Origin: Steroidobacter gossypii
GTDB taxonomy: Bacteria; Pseudomonadota; Gammaproteobacteria; Steroidobacterales; Steroidobacteraceae
DNA length: 64,000 nt
Assembly: GCF_016801985.1 (NCBI RefSeq)
Contig: NZ_JAEVLS010000005.1
Coordinates: 248,001 to 312,000 of the forward strand
Direction of reading: 5' to 3'
Positions 15,565-24,169 of this stretch are shown here, one piece after another (position 1 is the first letter of the stretch; each line of letters starts with the position of its first letter). A program made the translations under genes and the position numbers. The notes beneath the pieces are model-generated. The model did no database searches, was not told where the DNA came from, and was given only the letters and a program-made list of their open reading frames with translations.

Positions 15565-16041
15565 ATGAAATCGACTCATTTTTCGCGTCACACGAGCATT
15601 CGCAGGCGCCATGTGGCGCGCGGCTTCACGCTCATCGAGATCATGGTCGTGGTGGTGATCCTGGGCATTCTGGCCGCGATCGTCGCGCCCAACGTCATGC
15701 GCCGGATCGACGATGCGCAGCTCACCAAAGTGGCCAGCGACATCCGCACCATCGAGACCGCGCTGAATCTGTACCGCATGGACAACTTCCGTTATCCGAC
15801 CACCGAGCAGGGCATCAAGGCCTTGTACGAGAAGCCGAACGATTCGAGCGTGCGCAACTGGAAGCCGGGCGGTTACCTCGATCCGACCGCGCGCAAGGAT
15901 CCCTGGGGCAACGACTATCGCTACGTCTACCCGGGCACGCACGGCAAGGAGTTCGATCTGTTCACCTACGGCGCCGACAACCAGGAAGGCGGCGAAGGCC
16001 TGGATGCGGACATCGGCAACTGGGTGCAGGACAAGCAGTAA
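15565..16041 (+). CDS. gspG: Type II secretion major pseudopilin GspG
   Basis: A 158-residue type II secretion pseudopilin. A basic leader of 20 residues ends in the prepilin peptidase site RG|FTLIE (Gly20/Phe21, Glu at +5), followed by the hydrophobic helix MVVVVILGILAAIVAPNVM. The body has the GspG features YPTTEQGIKALYEKP, GYLDPTARKDPWGNDYRYVYPG and a C-terminal FDLFTYGADNQEGGEGLDADIGNW, where the acidic residues form the calcium site. Length and sequence are standard for the family. No other gsp gene is nearby, so it is an orphan pseudopilin here; the rest of the system must be elsewhere, or this is a spare copy. Confidence 0.95.
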   Translation: MKSTHFSRHTSIRRRHVARGFTLIEIMVVVVILGILAAIVAPNVMRRIDDAQLTKVASDIRTIETALNLYRMDNFRYPTTEQGIKALYEKPNDSSVRNWKPGGYLDPTARKDPWGNDYRYVYPGTHGKEFDLFTYGADNQEGGEGLDADIGNWVQDKQ

Positions 16042-16089
16042 CAAACGCCGACTGACAGCGGCGAGGCGGGCGCTCTAGAATGCTCGCGT

Positions 16090-16422
16090 ATGAGCGCCTA
16101 TACCGAGCAAGCGCCGGCGCGCGCCGAAGTCGACGCCTTCTCCGGCGTGACCGTCCTGCAGTTCGGCACCAACTGGTGCGGCTTTTGTAACGCAGCCGAG
16201 CCGCACATCGCGCAGGCGTTGCAAGAGTTTCGCGTCACCCATCCCGAGCTGCGTCACTTCAAAGTCGAAGACGGTCCCGGACGTCCGCTCGGGCGCTCCT
16301 TCAAAGTGAAGTTGTGGCCGACGGTGATCTTCATCAAAGACGGCGCGGAGCGCGCACGCGTGGTTCGGCCCGACTCGGCCGAAGCCGTCACCGACGCCGC
16401 CCGCCAGCTCGATCTGCCGTGA
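16090..16422 (+). CDS. Thioredoxin-family protein
   Basis: A 110-residue cytoplasmic thioredoxin-fold protein with active site WCGFC (Cys30, Cys33), in place of the classic WCGPC, and a cis-Pro loop VKLWPTVIFIKDG. There is no signal peptide. The length is that of an ordinary thioredoxin. The Phe in the CXXC motif is expected to shift the redox potential compared with Trx1. It lies 48 bases after gspG and 44 bases before a drug-exporter gene, all on the plus strand, but a shared function is not evident. Confidence 0.9.
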   Translation: MSAYTEQAPARAEVDAFSGVTVLQFGTNWCGFCNAAEPHIAQALQEFRVTHPELRHFKVEDGPGRPLGRSFKVKLWPTVIFIKDGAERARVVRPDSAEAVTDAARQLDLP

Positions 16423-16466
16423 ACTCCACAGGCGCCGCGCATTGAAGGCCTTGCCTGGGTGAGCAC

Positions 16467-17909
16467 GTGACCACCGCGTCCTCGCCTGGCGTGCAACGTT
16501 ACCTGCCCTGGCTGGTCGGCCTGGTGCTGTTCATGGAACAGCTCGATTCGACCATCGTGAACACTGCCGTGCCGACCATGGCGCGCAGTCTCGGTGTCAC
16601 GCCGCTCAGTCTCAAAGCCATCGTCACCAGTTACATCCTGGCGCTTGCCATCGGCATTCCCGTGAGCGGCTGGCTCGCCGATCGCTTCGGCACGCGCAAG
16701 GTGTTCACGGCGGCCGTCGCAATCTTCACTGTGGCCTCCATCATGTGTGGCCTGGCGTTGAATGCGCCGATGCTGGTGGTTGCACGCATCCTGCAGGGGT
16801 TGGGCGCGGCGATGATGACGCCCGTCGGCCGGCTCGCCATCGTGCGAACGTTTCCTCGTTCGCAGCTGCTCGACAAAATGAACTTCGTGATCATTCCTGC
16901 GCTGATCGGTCCTCTGCTCGGCCCCACGGTCGGCGGCTTGATCGTGCACTGGTGGTCATGGCGCGAGATCTTTTTCGTTAACGTGCCGGTCGGGATCGCG
17001 GCGCTCTGGATGATTCGACATCACATGCCGGACTATCGCAGCGACGCGCCGCGGCCGCTGGATGTCACAGGACTGATCTTGTTCTGCTCGGGCGCAGCGT
17101 TGCTGTCGTGGTTGCTCGAAGTGTTCGGTGAGCATCGTCTCGATGCGGCGGCCAGCACGCTGCTGTTGTTACTTTCGTTTGCGCTGCTGGGCGCGTATGC
17201 CTGGCATGCGAATCGGAGCGCCGCGCCGCTGCTGAATCTGCGGCTGTTCAAAGTGCGTACGTTCCGAGTTTCAGTGGGCGGCGGTCTCTTGACACGACTC
17301 GGCATCGGCGGCCTGCCCTTTCTGCTACCCCTGTTCTATCAGCTGGGCTTGGGCTTCCCTGCGTGGCAGTCGGGGCTGCTCATGGCGCCTTCGGCAGTCG
17401 CGGCGATGGTGGTCAAGGCGCTGGCGCCTCACCTGCTGCGGCGCTTCGGTTATCGACGCATGCTCACCGTAAACACGGTGTTCATGGGAGTGGTCATCGG
17501 GTTGTTCGCGCTGGTGGATCGGAGCACGCCGATCGCCGTCATCGTCGCGCTGGCCTTTTTGGTGGGCTCGGCCAATTCGATCCAGTTCTCCAGCATGAAC
17601 TCGCTGGCTTTCGCCGACATCGACGATCGCAGTTCCAGCATGGCCAACACCATCGCCAGCTCCATGCAGCAGCTGTCGATGAGTTTCGGGCTCGCTTGCG
17701 GCTCGCTGCTGGCGGGCTGGTATCTCGGCGGTCTGCCGCAGACGGATCAGGTCGCGGTCATCCAAGCCTTGCACGCCGCGTTGCTCACATTGGGAGCGGC
17801 GACCATCGTGTCGTCGCTCAGTTTCTGGGCGCTGAAGCCGACCGACGGTCACGCGCTGATCGATAAATCCGCGGCGCCGGTCGGCACGCGCGAGCCAGCA
17901 TCGAATTGA
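16467..17909 (+). CDS. DHA2-family MFS exporter (EmrB/QacA type)
   Basis: A 480-residue major facilitator protein with about 14 membrane helices. DHA2 marks are LVLFMEQLDSTIVNTAVPTM in helix 1, the motif A loop GWLADRFGTRKVF, and the motif C-like GPLLGPTVGGLIVHWWSWREIFFVNVPVG in helix 5. Such proteins expel drugs or other amphipathic compounds in exchange for protons. The start is a GTG at 16467 without a strong ribosome-binding site. Substrate cannot be told. It converges on the M20 peptidase gene; the gap holds four 17-bp tandem repeats. Confidence 0.92.
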   Translation: MTTASSPGVQRYLPWLVGLVLFMEQLDSTIVNTAVPTMARSLGVTPLSLKAIVTSYILALAIGIPVSGWLADRFGTRKVFTAAVAIFTVASIMCGLALNAPMLVVARILQGLGAAMMTPVGRLAIVRTFPRSQLLDKMNFVIIPALIGPLLGPTVGGLIVHWWSWREIFFVNVPVGIAALWMIRHHMPDYRSDAPRPLDVTGLILFCSGAALLSWLLEVFGEHRLDAAASTLLLLLSFALLGAYAWHANRSAAPLLNLRLFKVRTFRVSVGGGLLTRLGIGGLPFLLPLFYQLGLGFPAWQSGLLMAPSAVAAMVVKALAPHLLRRFGYRRMLTVNTVFMGVVIGLFALVDRSTPIAVIVALAFLVGSANSIQFSSMNSLAFADIDDRSSSMANTIASSMQQLSMSFGLACGSLLAGWYLGGLPQTDQVAVIQALHAALLTLGAATIVSSLSFWALKPTDGHALIDKSAAPVGTREPASN

Positions 17910-17933
17910 TCTTCCGAAAGCGGCTCGCGCGCT

Positions 17934-18001
17934 TGTTTACTGACGCGCCGTGTTTAGCGACGAGCCGTGTCTATCGACGATCCATGTTTATTGACGAGCC
18001 A
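17934..18001. repeat. Four tandem 17-bp repeats overlapping the M20 peptidase 3' end
   Basis: Units at 17934-17950, 17951-17967, 17968-17984 and 17985-18001 follow the pattern TGTTTAnnGACGAGCCG with a few changes per unit. The last unit contains the stop and final codons (LARQ, minus strand) of the M20 peptidase gene, so it looks as if the gene end was copied three times outward. No function is evident. Confidence 0.7.
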
Positions 18002-19406
18002 GGGTCTTGAGCAGGCTGTCCCAATGCGCGAGCGCACCGTCGATGGCCGACACTGGCACGCGCTCGTTCAAGCCATGCGCGAATTCGTCGGAGTCCTTCA
18101 TGAACAGACCCGAGACGCCATAGCTCGGCACACCCAAAGCACGGAAGTGCATGCTGTCGGTCGCACCCGCGGACATCGACGGCACGATGGACAATCCAGG
18201 GAAGCGCGCGTGCACGGCCTTGGTGACCGCGTTCATCACGTCCTTCCGCAACGGCGATGCATCGCTCACGACCGAACCCGACCCCGGCAGCGTGATGGCG
18301 ATGTCCGGATCCGCCGCGATGTCGGTGAGCGTCTTCTGAACTTCTTCGACCGAGACGCCCGGGAAGATACGGCAGTTGATGTTCGCGACCGCCTTCTGCG
18401 GCAAAGCATTCGGCGCGTGACCACCTTCGATCTGCGTAGCCACGCAAGTGGTGCGCAGCTGACCGACGTAGTTGGGATCGGCGGACAGAGTGGCGATGGC
18501 CTGCGCATCTTGCGGATCGGCCAGGTACGCCTTGATGGCCTCGGCGATCGGACCGGACAGCTTCGGCAGGCTCTGCTTGAAGTACGCCATGGTCAGCTCG
18601 TTGCGCATGACTGGAAACTCATACTCGGCGATGCGATCGAGCGCGCGCGCCAGCTGATTGATGGCGTTGGGTTTGGTCGGCCGGCTGGAGTGGCCGCCCG
18701 GATTGGTGACCGTCAGCTTGTAGTCGGCATAGGACTTCTCGCCGGCCTGCAGGCCGTACACCACGGGCTCGCCTTCTTCAGACAACAAGCCGCCGCCCGC
18801 ATCGCCATTCAACACCAGCTCGGCATGCTTGAACTGAGCGGCCAGCTTCTGAGTGCTGACCATTGCGGTTTCCTCGTCGCCCGACAGCGCGAGGATCACG
18901 TCGCGCTTGGGCTTCCAACCCTGGCGCTTCAGCTTGGCCAGCGTGGCGGTGACCATGGAGATGTCGAACTTGTTATCCACCGAGCCGCGACCGAACACAT
19001 AGCCGTTCTCGATCACCGGCGTGAACGGATCGCGCTCCCAGTCCTCGCGCCTGGCTTCCACCACGTCCATGTGACCGATCACCAGCAGCGGCTTTTTCTT
19101 GCTGTCCGTGCCCCGATAACGAGCGACCAATGTCGCGGTGTTGGCAACGGGTTCGATCGTGATGTCGGCGGCGGCGAAGCCTGCGTCGACCAGCACGCTC
19201 TTGAGGTATTCGGCATAGGCAGGCACCTGGCCGGCGCCGTCCACGGTTTTGAAAGCGATGGACTTCTGCAGAATCTCCAGCGCCTGGTCGTGCAGCGCCT
19301 GATCCACTGCCGGCGCCCTGGCCGCCATTGCGCCCGCGGCAAAGGTCGCAGCCGCGCAGCCAATCAGCATCGAGACATAATGTTTGAGTTGCAAACGGGA
19401 CTTCAC
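17988..19406 (-). CDS. Secreted M20-family metallopeptidase
   Basis: A 472-residue zinc peptidase of the M20 (M20/M25/M40) family. I chose the GTG at 19406 because GCGAGG precedes it by six bases and it gives a clean signal peptide (KSRLQLKHYVSMLIGCAAATFAAGAMAA); longer open frames exist. Metal-binding and catalytic marks are LLVIGHMDVVEA (about residue 110), GRGSVDNK, LALSGDEETAM and a late VPSMSAGATDSMHFR. The dimerisation domain begins near GEKSYADYKLTVTNPGGHSSRPT. The family hydrolyses peptides or acylated amino acids; export suggests peptide scavenging. The upstream LysR gene is co-directional and close. Confidence 0.93.
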   Translation of the reverse strand: MKSRLQLKHYVSMLIGCAAATFAAGAMAARAPAVDQALHDQALEILQKSIAFKTVDGAGQVPAYAEYLKSVLVDAGFAAADITIEPVANTATLVARYRGTDSKKKPLLVIGHMDVVEARREDWERDPFTPVIENGYVFGRGSVDNKFDISMVTATLAKLKRQGWKPKRDVILALSGDEETAMVSTQKLAAQFKHAELVLNGDAGGGLLSEEGEPVVYGLQAGEKSYADYKLTVTNPGGHSSRPTKPNAINQLARALDRIAEYEFPVMRNELTMAYFKQSLPKLSGPIAEAIKAYLADPQDAQAIATLSADPNYVGQLRTTCVATQIEGGHAPNALPQKAVANINCRIFPGVSVEEVQKTLTDIAADPDIAITLPGSGSVVSDASPLRKDVMNAVTKAVHARFPGLSIVPSMSAGATDSMHFRALGVPSYGVSGLFMKDSDEFAHGLNERVPVSAIDGALAHWDSLLKTLARQ

Positions 19407-19465
19407 TTCGAACCTCGCGGGAAGCGCCATGGCCATGGCAAGCGGGGATTGTGGCACGGGTGGGT

Positions 19466-20362
19466 TCAATCCGGCAGCGACACCCGCTCGACCAGGAAAT
19501 CCATGAACACACGCACGCGCGCCGCCAGGCGAGCGTGGCCAATGTAGAGAGCATGGACATCTTCGCTATCGGCCTTGAGGTAGTTCTGTAACAGCGGCAC
19601 GAGCCGGCCGGCGCGCACGTCAGCACCGATCAAAAAATCCCCCAGGCGCGCGATACCCGCGCCGCCGAGGCACATGAGTCGTAGCGCCTCGCCGGAGTTG
19701 CCCATGAAATTGCCGGCCACGTGATATTGCCTGCTCCGAGCGCCGGCAAGGAAAGTCCAACCTTCCACCGAGCGGCGGTAGTTGAAGTTCAAGCAGTTGT
19801 GCTGCTCGAGATCAGCGGGCGTCTGCGGCGTGCCGTGACGTTGCAGATAATCGGGCGCGGCGGCCACGATCCAGCGACTACTACCGAGCTTCCGGGCACG
19901 AAGCGACGAGTCGCGCAGTGGGCCATGTCGAATGGCCACATCGGTGCGCTCGCCCACCAGATCCACCAGAGCGTCGCTGAGCGACAGATCCACCGTGATC
20001 TTCGGATATCGCTGCAAGAACTCCGGTAGCGCCGGCAACAGCTGATGAATGCCGAAAGGCGTTGACGCACTCACCCGCAGGCGGCCGCGCGGCTCGCTCT
20101 TGTCGGCGGCGAACGAACGCTCCAGCTCATCCAGATCCAGCAGCAGCTTCTGAGCCTGCGCGCGGAACCGGTCGCCCTCCGGGGTGACCGAGAGCGACCG
20201 AGTAGTACGCGTCAGCAGCCGCACGCCGAGACGAGCTTCGAGCCTCGCCACGCTGCGACTCACGGCGGAAGGTGTTTGCCGCAGAGTCTTCGCCGCGGCG
20301 GCGAAGCTGCCACCCTCCACGGTGCGTAAAAAGGCTTCGATTTCGCCGGTTCTATTGTCCAT
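19466..20362 (-). CDS. LysR-family transcriptional regulator
   Basis: A 298-residue LysR protein. The winged helix-turn-helix is at about residues 5-62 (FLRTVEGGSFAAAAKTLRQ, PSAVSRSVARLEARLGVRLL) and the effector domain begins near residue 90 (RGRLRVSASTPFGIHQLLPA). The start MDNRTGEIEAF at 20362 fits the family; a longer frame is open upstream. It diverges from an AraJ-type exporter at 20507, and a T-N11-A box (ATTC-N7-GAAT, 20407-20421) lies between them, so it probably controls the exporter and itself. It also sits upstream of the M20 peptidase. Confidence 0.93.
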   Translation of the reverse strand: MDNRTGEIEAFLRTVEGGSFAAAAKTLRQTPSAVSRSVARLEARLGVRLLTRTTRSLSVTPEGDRFRAQAQKLLLDLDELERSFAADKSEPRGRLRVSASTPFGIHQLLPALPEFLQRYPKITVDLSLSDALVDLVGERTDVAIRHGPLRDSSLRARKLGSSRWIVAAAPDYLQRHGTPQTPADLEQHNCLNFNYRRSVEGWTFLAGARSRQYHVAGNFMGNSGEALRLMCLGGAGIARLGDFLIGADVRAGRLVPLLQNYLKADSEDVHALYIGHARLAARVRVFMDFLVERVSLPD

Positions 20363-20406
20363 GGGATCCTGCTCAGAACAGCTCGACACGCAATCGTGCG
20401 AGCGGG

Positions 20407-20421
20407 ATTCGTTCATTGAAT
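20407..20421. promoter_or_regulatory. LysR-type box between divergent genes
   Basis: ATTC-GTTCATT-GAAT is an interrupted palindrome with the T-N11-A spacing of LysR-family boxes, located between the LysR gene start (20362) and the exporter start (20507). Confidence 0.5.
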
Positions 20422-20506
20422 GCACGACGGTCGTGTGCAAGGACATTCTTATCAGCAATCCAGAGCGCCCGCATCATTGCCGTCCCGCAACTTCCCGAGA
20501 CCTCTC

Positions 20507-21670
20507 ATGCCCCTGGCTTTGTATGCGCTTGCGGTCGGCGCCTTTGGAATCGGCGTCACCGAATTTGTGATCATGGGATTGCTGCTGGAAGTCAGCGGCG
20601 ACTTGAATGTTTCGATCTCCGCCGCCGGCATGTTGATCTCCGGCTACGCGCTGGGCGTCATGGCGGGCGCTCCGGTGATGACGGTGGTCACAGCGCGCTG
20701 GCCGCGCAAGGCCACGCTGCTTGCGCTGATGGCGATCTTTACTTTGGGCAATCTCGCGTGCGCGCTTGCGCCGAGCTACTTCGGATTGCTGGCAGCACGC
20801 GTGCTGACCGCATTCGCGCACGGGACATTCTTCGGCGTCGGTTCGGTGGTCGCAACCCAACTGGTCGCGCCTCAACAGCGAGCGTCAGCCATCGCCATCA
20901 TGTTCACCGGTTTGACCATCGCGACCGTGCTCGGAGTGCCGTTCGGCACCTGGTTGGGCCAGATAGCGGGCTGGCGCGCTACGTTTTGGGCGGTGGTGGG
21001 CATCGGCGTTTTTGCTCTGGCCGTGATCGCTCTACTCGTGCCTCGCGATGCAGGCAAGGTTGAGGAAGGCGACTGGCGTCGCGATGTTCGCGCGCTCGCC
21101 CGTGGGCCCGTGGCGCTCGCGCTGCTGACGACGGTATTTGGGTTCGGCGGCATGTTCGTCGTGTTCACGTATATCGCTCCTCTGCTGACTCAGCTGACAC
21201 ACTTCAGCGAACGGGCGGTGTCATTGGTGTTGTTTGTATTCGGCGGTGGCCTGGTCGTCGGGAACATCGTCGGCGGCAAGCTGGCGGATCGTCATCTCGA
21301 GGCGACGCTGATCGGCTCGCTACTGGCGCTCGCAGCGGTGCTCGGGCTGATGACGTTCGCAGTCCACCACCCAGTGGCCATGGTGATCTTCATCGCCCTG
21401 CTCGGCGTTGCTTCGTTTGCTACGGTCCCGCCGCTGCAGATGTGGGTGCTCGAGAGATCCAGTGGCGCGGGGCAAAGCCTGGCGTCGAGCTTCAATATCG
21501 GGGCTTTCAACCTCGGCAACGCGCTCGGCGCGTGGCTTGGCGGCACGGTGATCGATCATGGACCCGGCTTGAATGCGCTGCCGTGGGCAGCCGCGCTGCT
21601 GCCGCTGATTGCCGCAGCACTCGCGCTGAAGGGCCTCAGGAGTTCACGAGAGCCGGTGCCCGCTTGCTGA
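20507..21670 (+). CDS. MFS exporter of the AraJ/DHA1 type
   Basis: A 387-residue major facilitator protein with 12 membrane helices. The N-terminus LALYALAVGAFGIGVTEFVIMG is typical of the DHA1/AraJ/YdhP group, with GYALGVMAGAPVMTVVTARWPRKATLL as the motif A region. It should export small solutes (sugars, drugs or metabolites) with protons. The ATG at 20507 was chosen to match the family N-terminus. It is read divergently from the LysR gene and convergently with the EamA gene, with which it shares a hairpin at 21688-21711. Confidence 0.92.
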   Translation: MPLALYALAVGAFGIGVTEFVIMGLLLEVSGDLNVSISAAGMLISGYALGVMAGAPVMTVVTARWPRKATLLALMAIFTLGNLACALAPSYFGLLAARVLTAFAHGTFFGVGSVVATQLVAPQQRASAIAIMFTGLTIATVLGVPFGTWLGQIAGWRATFWAVVGIGVFALAVIALLVPRDAGKVEEGDWRRDVRALARGPVALALLTTVFGFGGMFVVFTYIAPLLTQLTHFSERAVSLVLFVFGGGLVVGNIVGGKLADRHLEATLIGSLLALAAVLGLMTFAVHHPVAMVIFIALLGVASFATVPPLQMWVLERSSGAGQSLASSFNIGAFNLGNALGAWLGGTVIDHGPGLNALPWAAALLPLIAAALALKGLRSSREPVPAC

Positions 21671-21687
21671 CCGGCGCTCTGGTCCAA

Positions 21688-21711
21688 AGCGGCGACTATC
21701 CGGTCGCCGCT
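21688..21711. terminator. Bidirectional hairpin between MFS and EamA genes
   Basis: AGCGGCGAC / GTCGCCGCT, a perfect 9-bp stem with a 6-base loop, lies 17 bases after the MFS stop. It covers the last codons and the stop (21696-21698) of the convergent EamA gene. Confidence 0.5.
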
Positions 21712-22556
21712 AACGTCACCACGCCACTGACGATGAGCACGGCGCCGGTCAGACGCACCGGCGTCACTTGTTCCCTGAGCAGCCGTGCGCCGAAGTACGT
21801 GCCGATCAATGTGGCCAGCTCACGCATGGGCGCGACGTGGCCGATCGGTGCATGTTTCATCGCGTACAACACGAGGATGTAGCCGAGTGGTCCAAGCACC
21901 GCGACGATCAAAATCGGTGAGCGATACTTGTTGGCCTCGGCGATCAAGTTGACGCGATCCCGGAGCGCCATGGGCGCGAGCACGCCGAGTCGCAGCAAGT
22001 TGCCGGTGAAGTCGACCAGAAACGGCGAGAGCATCAGCGTCTTCACCGCCCAGCCATCGTTGATGGTGTAGCCGGCAATGAAAAAGCCAGTGAGGATGCC
22101 CAGCGCGATGCCGGCGCGCGGCGCTTTGTGCGGCTCACTGGTCAGCCCCGACACCATGAGGATGCCGCCGACGATCAACAGCACGCCGAGCACGGAGAGC
22201 GCGCTGGCCGGCTCGTTCAATAGAAAGGTTGCGGCAAAAAACGACAGCAGTGGGCCCGTGCCGCGCGCCAATGGGTACACCAACGACAGATCCGAAACGC
22301 GATAGCCCGCCTGCAACGTGAGCGAATAGCCCATGTGCAGGACGCCGGTCATGAGCAACGCCACCCAATGCGCCGTTTCCAACTGCGGGCGTTCGGAGAT
22401 CAGCACCCAAATTACCGCTGGCGCATACAAAACGACCGAGCCGAGCGAGTACAGCCACACGAAATGACGCGAGCCCGCGGCTCGCTTGGCGGCCAGGTTC
22501 CAGGTGGCGTGAGTGAGTGCCGCCAGCAGGACGGCAGCGATCGCGAGCGGATGCAT
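21696..22556 (-). CDS. EamA/DMT-family transporter
   Basis: A 286-residue membrane protein with ten predicted helices arranged as two EamA repeats (about 1-140 and 145-286). Marks are ALTHATWNLAAKRAAG at the N-terminus, LARGTGPLLSFFAATFLLNEPAS in the first repeat and GYILVLYAMKHAPIGHVAPMRELATLIGTYFGARLL in the second. Family members export amino acids, nucleosides or other metabolites; substrate unknown. The stop codon lies within a hairpin shared with the convergent exporter gene. Confidence 0.9.
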   Translation of the reverse strand: MHPLAIAAVLLAALTHATWNLAAKRAAGSRHFVWLYSLGSVVLYAPAVIWVLISERPQLETAHWVALLMTGVLHMGYSLTLQAGYRVSDLSLVYPLARGTGPLLSFFAATFLLNEPASALSVLGVLLIVGGILMVSGLTSEPHKAPRAGIALGILTGFFIAGYTINDGWAVKTLMLSPFLVDFTGNLLRLGVLAPMALRDRVNLIAEANKYRSPILIVAVLGPLGYILVLYAMKHAPIGHVAPMRELATLIGTYFGARLLREQVTPVRLTGAVLIVSGVVTLAATG

Positions 22557-22586
22557 GAGGGCGCGATTCTAACATCGGGAGCCCGC

Positions 22587-23540
22587 TCAGTCGGGTGACA
22601 GCGCCTTGATGATGGCGCTGATCGCGCGTTGGATGATGCCGACGGGGCTCACGACGAAGCTGTTGGTGGCGATTTCCCTCGGATCGTCGCCGGCTTTTTG
22701 TAGCAGCCGGTCCAGTTGCGCCAGATCTTCAGGCGAGAGCACCAGGCTGGCTTCATTGGGCTGAAAGGAGGCGCCCACGGGGAATTGCTCGCCGGTGCGT
22801 GACAACTCGATGTGAGTCCCCATGACGGCCGTGACCGGATTGGTCCGCGTGAACTCGACCATACGCCGCACGGTGGCTTTGTAGGCCGGCCAGTCCCACA
22901 CGTACAAGCGGCCTGGATACACGCTGTCGCCGGTCAGCAGCCAACCGGTGCGTGAATCGAACACCACCAGACTCTCGGCCTGATGCCCTGGTGCGGGCAG
23001 AACGGTGAGCACGCGCCCGCCCAGATCGATGGTGGCCGCGCCTCGGGGCCAAGCGGTGAAGCCGAAGAAGTTTCGTACTGCTTCGTTGGTGGGCTCGACC
23101 AGGGTCACACCCGGCTTGCCGCGGAATTGCGCATCGCCGGCGGTGTGATCGCCGTGGCTGTGCGAATGGGTGACCAACAGTTTGAGCTGCGGATTGCCGC
23201 GCTGCTGGATGAGCTTGCGAATCGTTTCATACACCGGGAACTGGGCGGCGTCCTCAGTGGCGCCAGTGTCCTGAATGAACGCGGTGTGCTGGCCGAACAG
23301 CACATACATGAACGGCGCTTCGAAGTTGAGGCACTTGTTCTGTCTCAATATGTAGGTGTCGGCCTCGAAACGGTACACCTCCAGCGGCGGATCCCGATTG
23401 GTATCGCAATCTTCCGAGCCGTGGATCCAGACTTTGTTTCGGAGCTGGCCGAGATCGCCAACTTCGCTGGCCGCCACATTCAACGTGAACAGCAGCGCCA
23501 CGCTCCCCAGCATCGCTCGTCCGATGTGCCAACTCGCCAT
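22587..23540 (-). CDS. Secreted metallo-beta-lactamase-fold hydrolase
   Basis: A 317-residue protein with a signal peptide (MASWHIGRAMLGSVALLFTLNVAAS) and an MBL fold. The metal motif is THSHSHGDHTAG (HxHxDH, about residues 120-127), followed by the later His in PAPGHQAESLVV and Asp in LLTGDSVYPGRLYV. The first 55 residues of the mature protein include a Cys pair (EDCD...NKC). GGAGGGG precedes the ATG at 23540. The C-terminal helix-rich extension is not a known extra domain. It may act as a lactonase, hydrolase or thioesterase outside the cytoplasm; beta-lactam hydrolysis is not implied. Confidence 0.88.
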   Translation of the reverse strand: MASWHIGRAMLGSVALLFTLNVAASEVGDLGQLRNKVWIHGSEDCDTNRDPPLEVYRFEADTYILRQNKCLNFEAPFMYVLFGQHTAFIQDTGATEDAAQFPVYETIRKLIQQRGNPQLKLLVTHSHSHGDHTAGDAQFRGKPGVTLVEPTNEAVRNFFGFTAWPRGAATIDLGGRVLTVLPAPGHQAESLVVFDSRTGWLLTGDSVYPGRLYVWDWPAYKATVRRMVEFTRTNPVTAVMGTHIELSRTGEQFPVGASFQPNEASLVLSPEDLAQLDRLLQKAGDDPREIATNSFVVSPVGIIQRAISAIIKALSPD

Positions 23541-23660
23541 GGCCCCTCCTGGCTTCGGAACGGATCGTACCGACGCGGAATGATACTGCGACAAGTTTCG
23601 GAGTGTGCGGCGTCGAGTACGGCGGCAAGCTCGTGTCACTCGCCGACCAGGTAATCCGTC

Positions 23661-24128
23661 ATGCACTTCCAGATCTCCGGTCTTCCCCTGAGCCCTTTCG
23701 CACCGCTGTTCGCAATGTCCGATCACGAGTTGGCGCGTCACGACGCCCTCAGAGTGATCGCCGATCGACGCCCCGGCTTTCCCTGCCGGATCAGTCTGCA
23801 AGACGCCGAGATCGGCGAGCGGCTCATCCTGCTCAATTACGAGCACCTCGCCGTCGCCTCGCCCTATCGCTCACGCCACGCCATCTACGTGCGCGAAGCC
23901 GCCGTCGAAGCGCGACTCGACCTCGACCAGGTGCCCGAACAACTTCGCTCTCGACTGTTGTCCATTCGCGCTTTCGACGACAGCGGCATGATGAAAGCCG
24001 CTGAAGTGGCTCCAGGCACCGCCCTCGAACACGTCATCGGGCAACTCTTGGCCGCCCCCGACGTAACTTATCTACACATCCACAATGCCAAACCCGGCTG
24101 CTACGCCGCTCGGGTAGACCGGGCATAA
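23661..24128 (+). CDS. DUF1203-family protein
   Basis: A 155-residue soluble protein matching the DUF1203 pattern: PGFPCRISLQDAEIGERLIL, LLNYEHLAVASPYRSRHAIYVRE and a C-terminal VTYLHIHNAKPGCYAARVDR. No catalytic function is established for this family. It begins with MHFQISGLP and has no signal peptide. It converges on the ABC exporter gene, and a strong hairpin closes both. Confidence 0.85.
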   Translation: MHFQISGLPLSPFAPLFAMSDHELARHDALRVIADRRPGFPCRISLQDAEIGERLILLNYEHLAVASPYRSRHAIYVREAAVEARLDLDQVPEQLRSRLLSIRAFDDSGMMKAAEVAPGTALEHVIGQLLAAPDVTYLHIHNAKPGCYAARVDRA

Positions 24129-24146
24129 CTTCGCAGCAAAGGGTGA

Positions 24147-24169
24147 CGAGGCGGGATCAACCCGCCTCG
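24147..24169. terminator. Bidirectional hairpin with the ABC stop codon in its loop
   Basis: CGAGGCGGG / CCCGCCTCG, a perfect 9-bp stem with loop ATCAA, lies 18 bases after the DUF1203 stop. The stop codon of the convergent ABC gene (24157-24159, TGA on the minus strand) is inside the loop. Confidence 0.6.

Noticed and set aside
17967-19547. 526-codon plus-strand frame opposite the M20 peptidase gene
   Set aside because: No recognisable motif; the minus-strand frame has complete M20 metal motifs.
22587-23540. Subclass B3 beta-lactamase
   Set aside because: HxHxDH is present, but the mature part lacks other features I would need; called only as an MBL-fold hydrolase.
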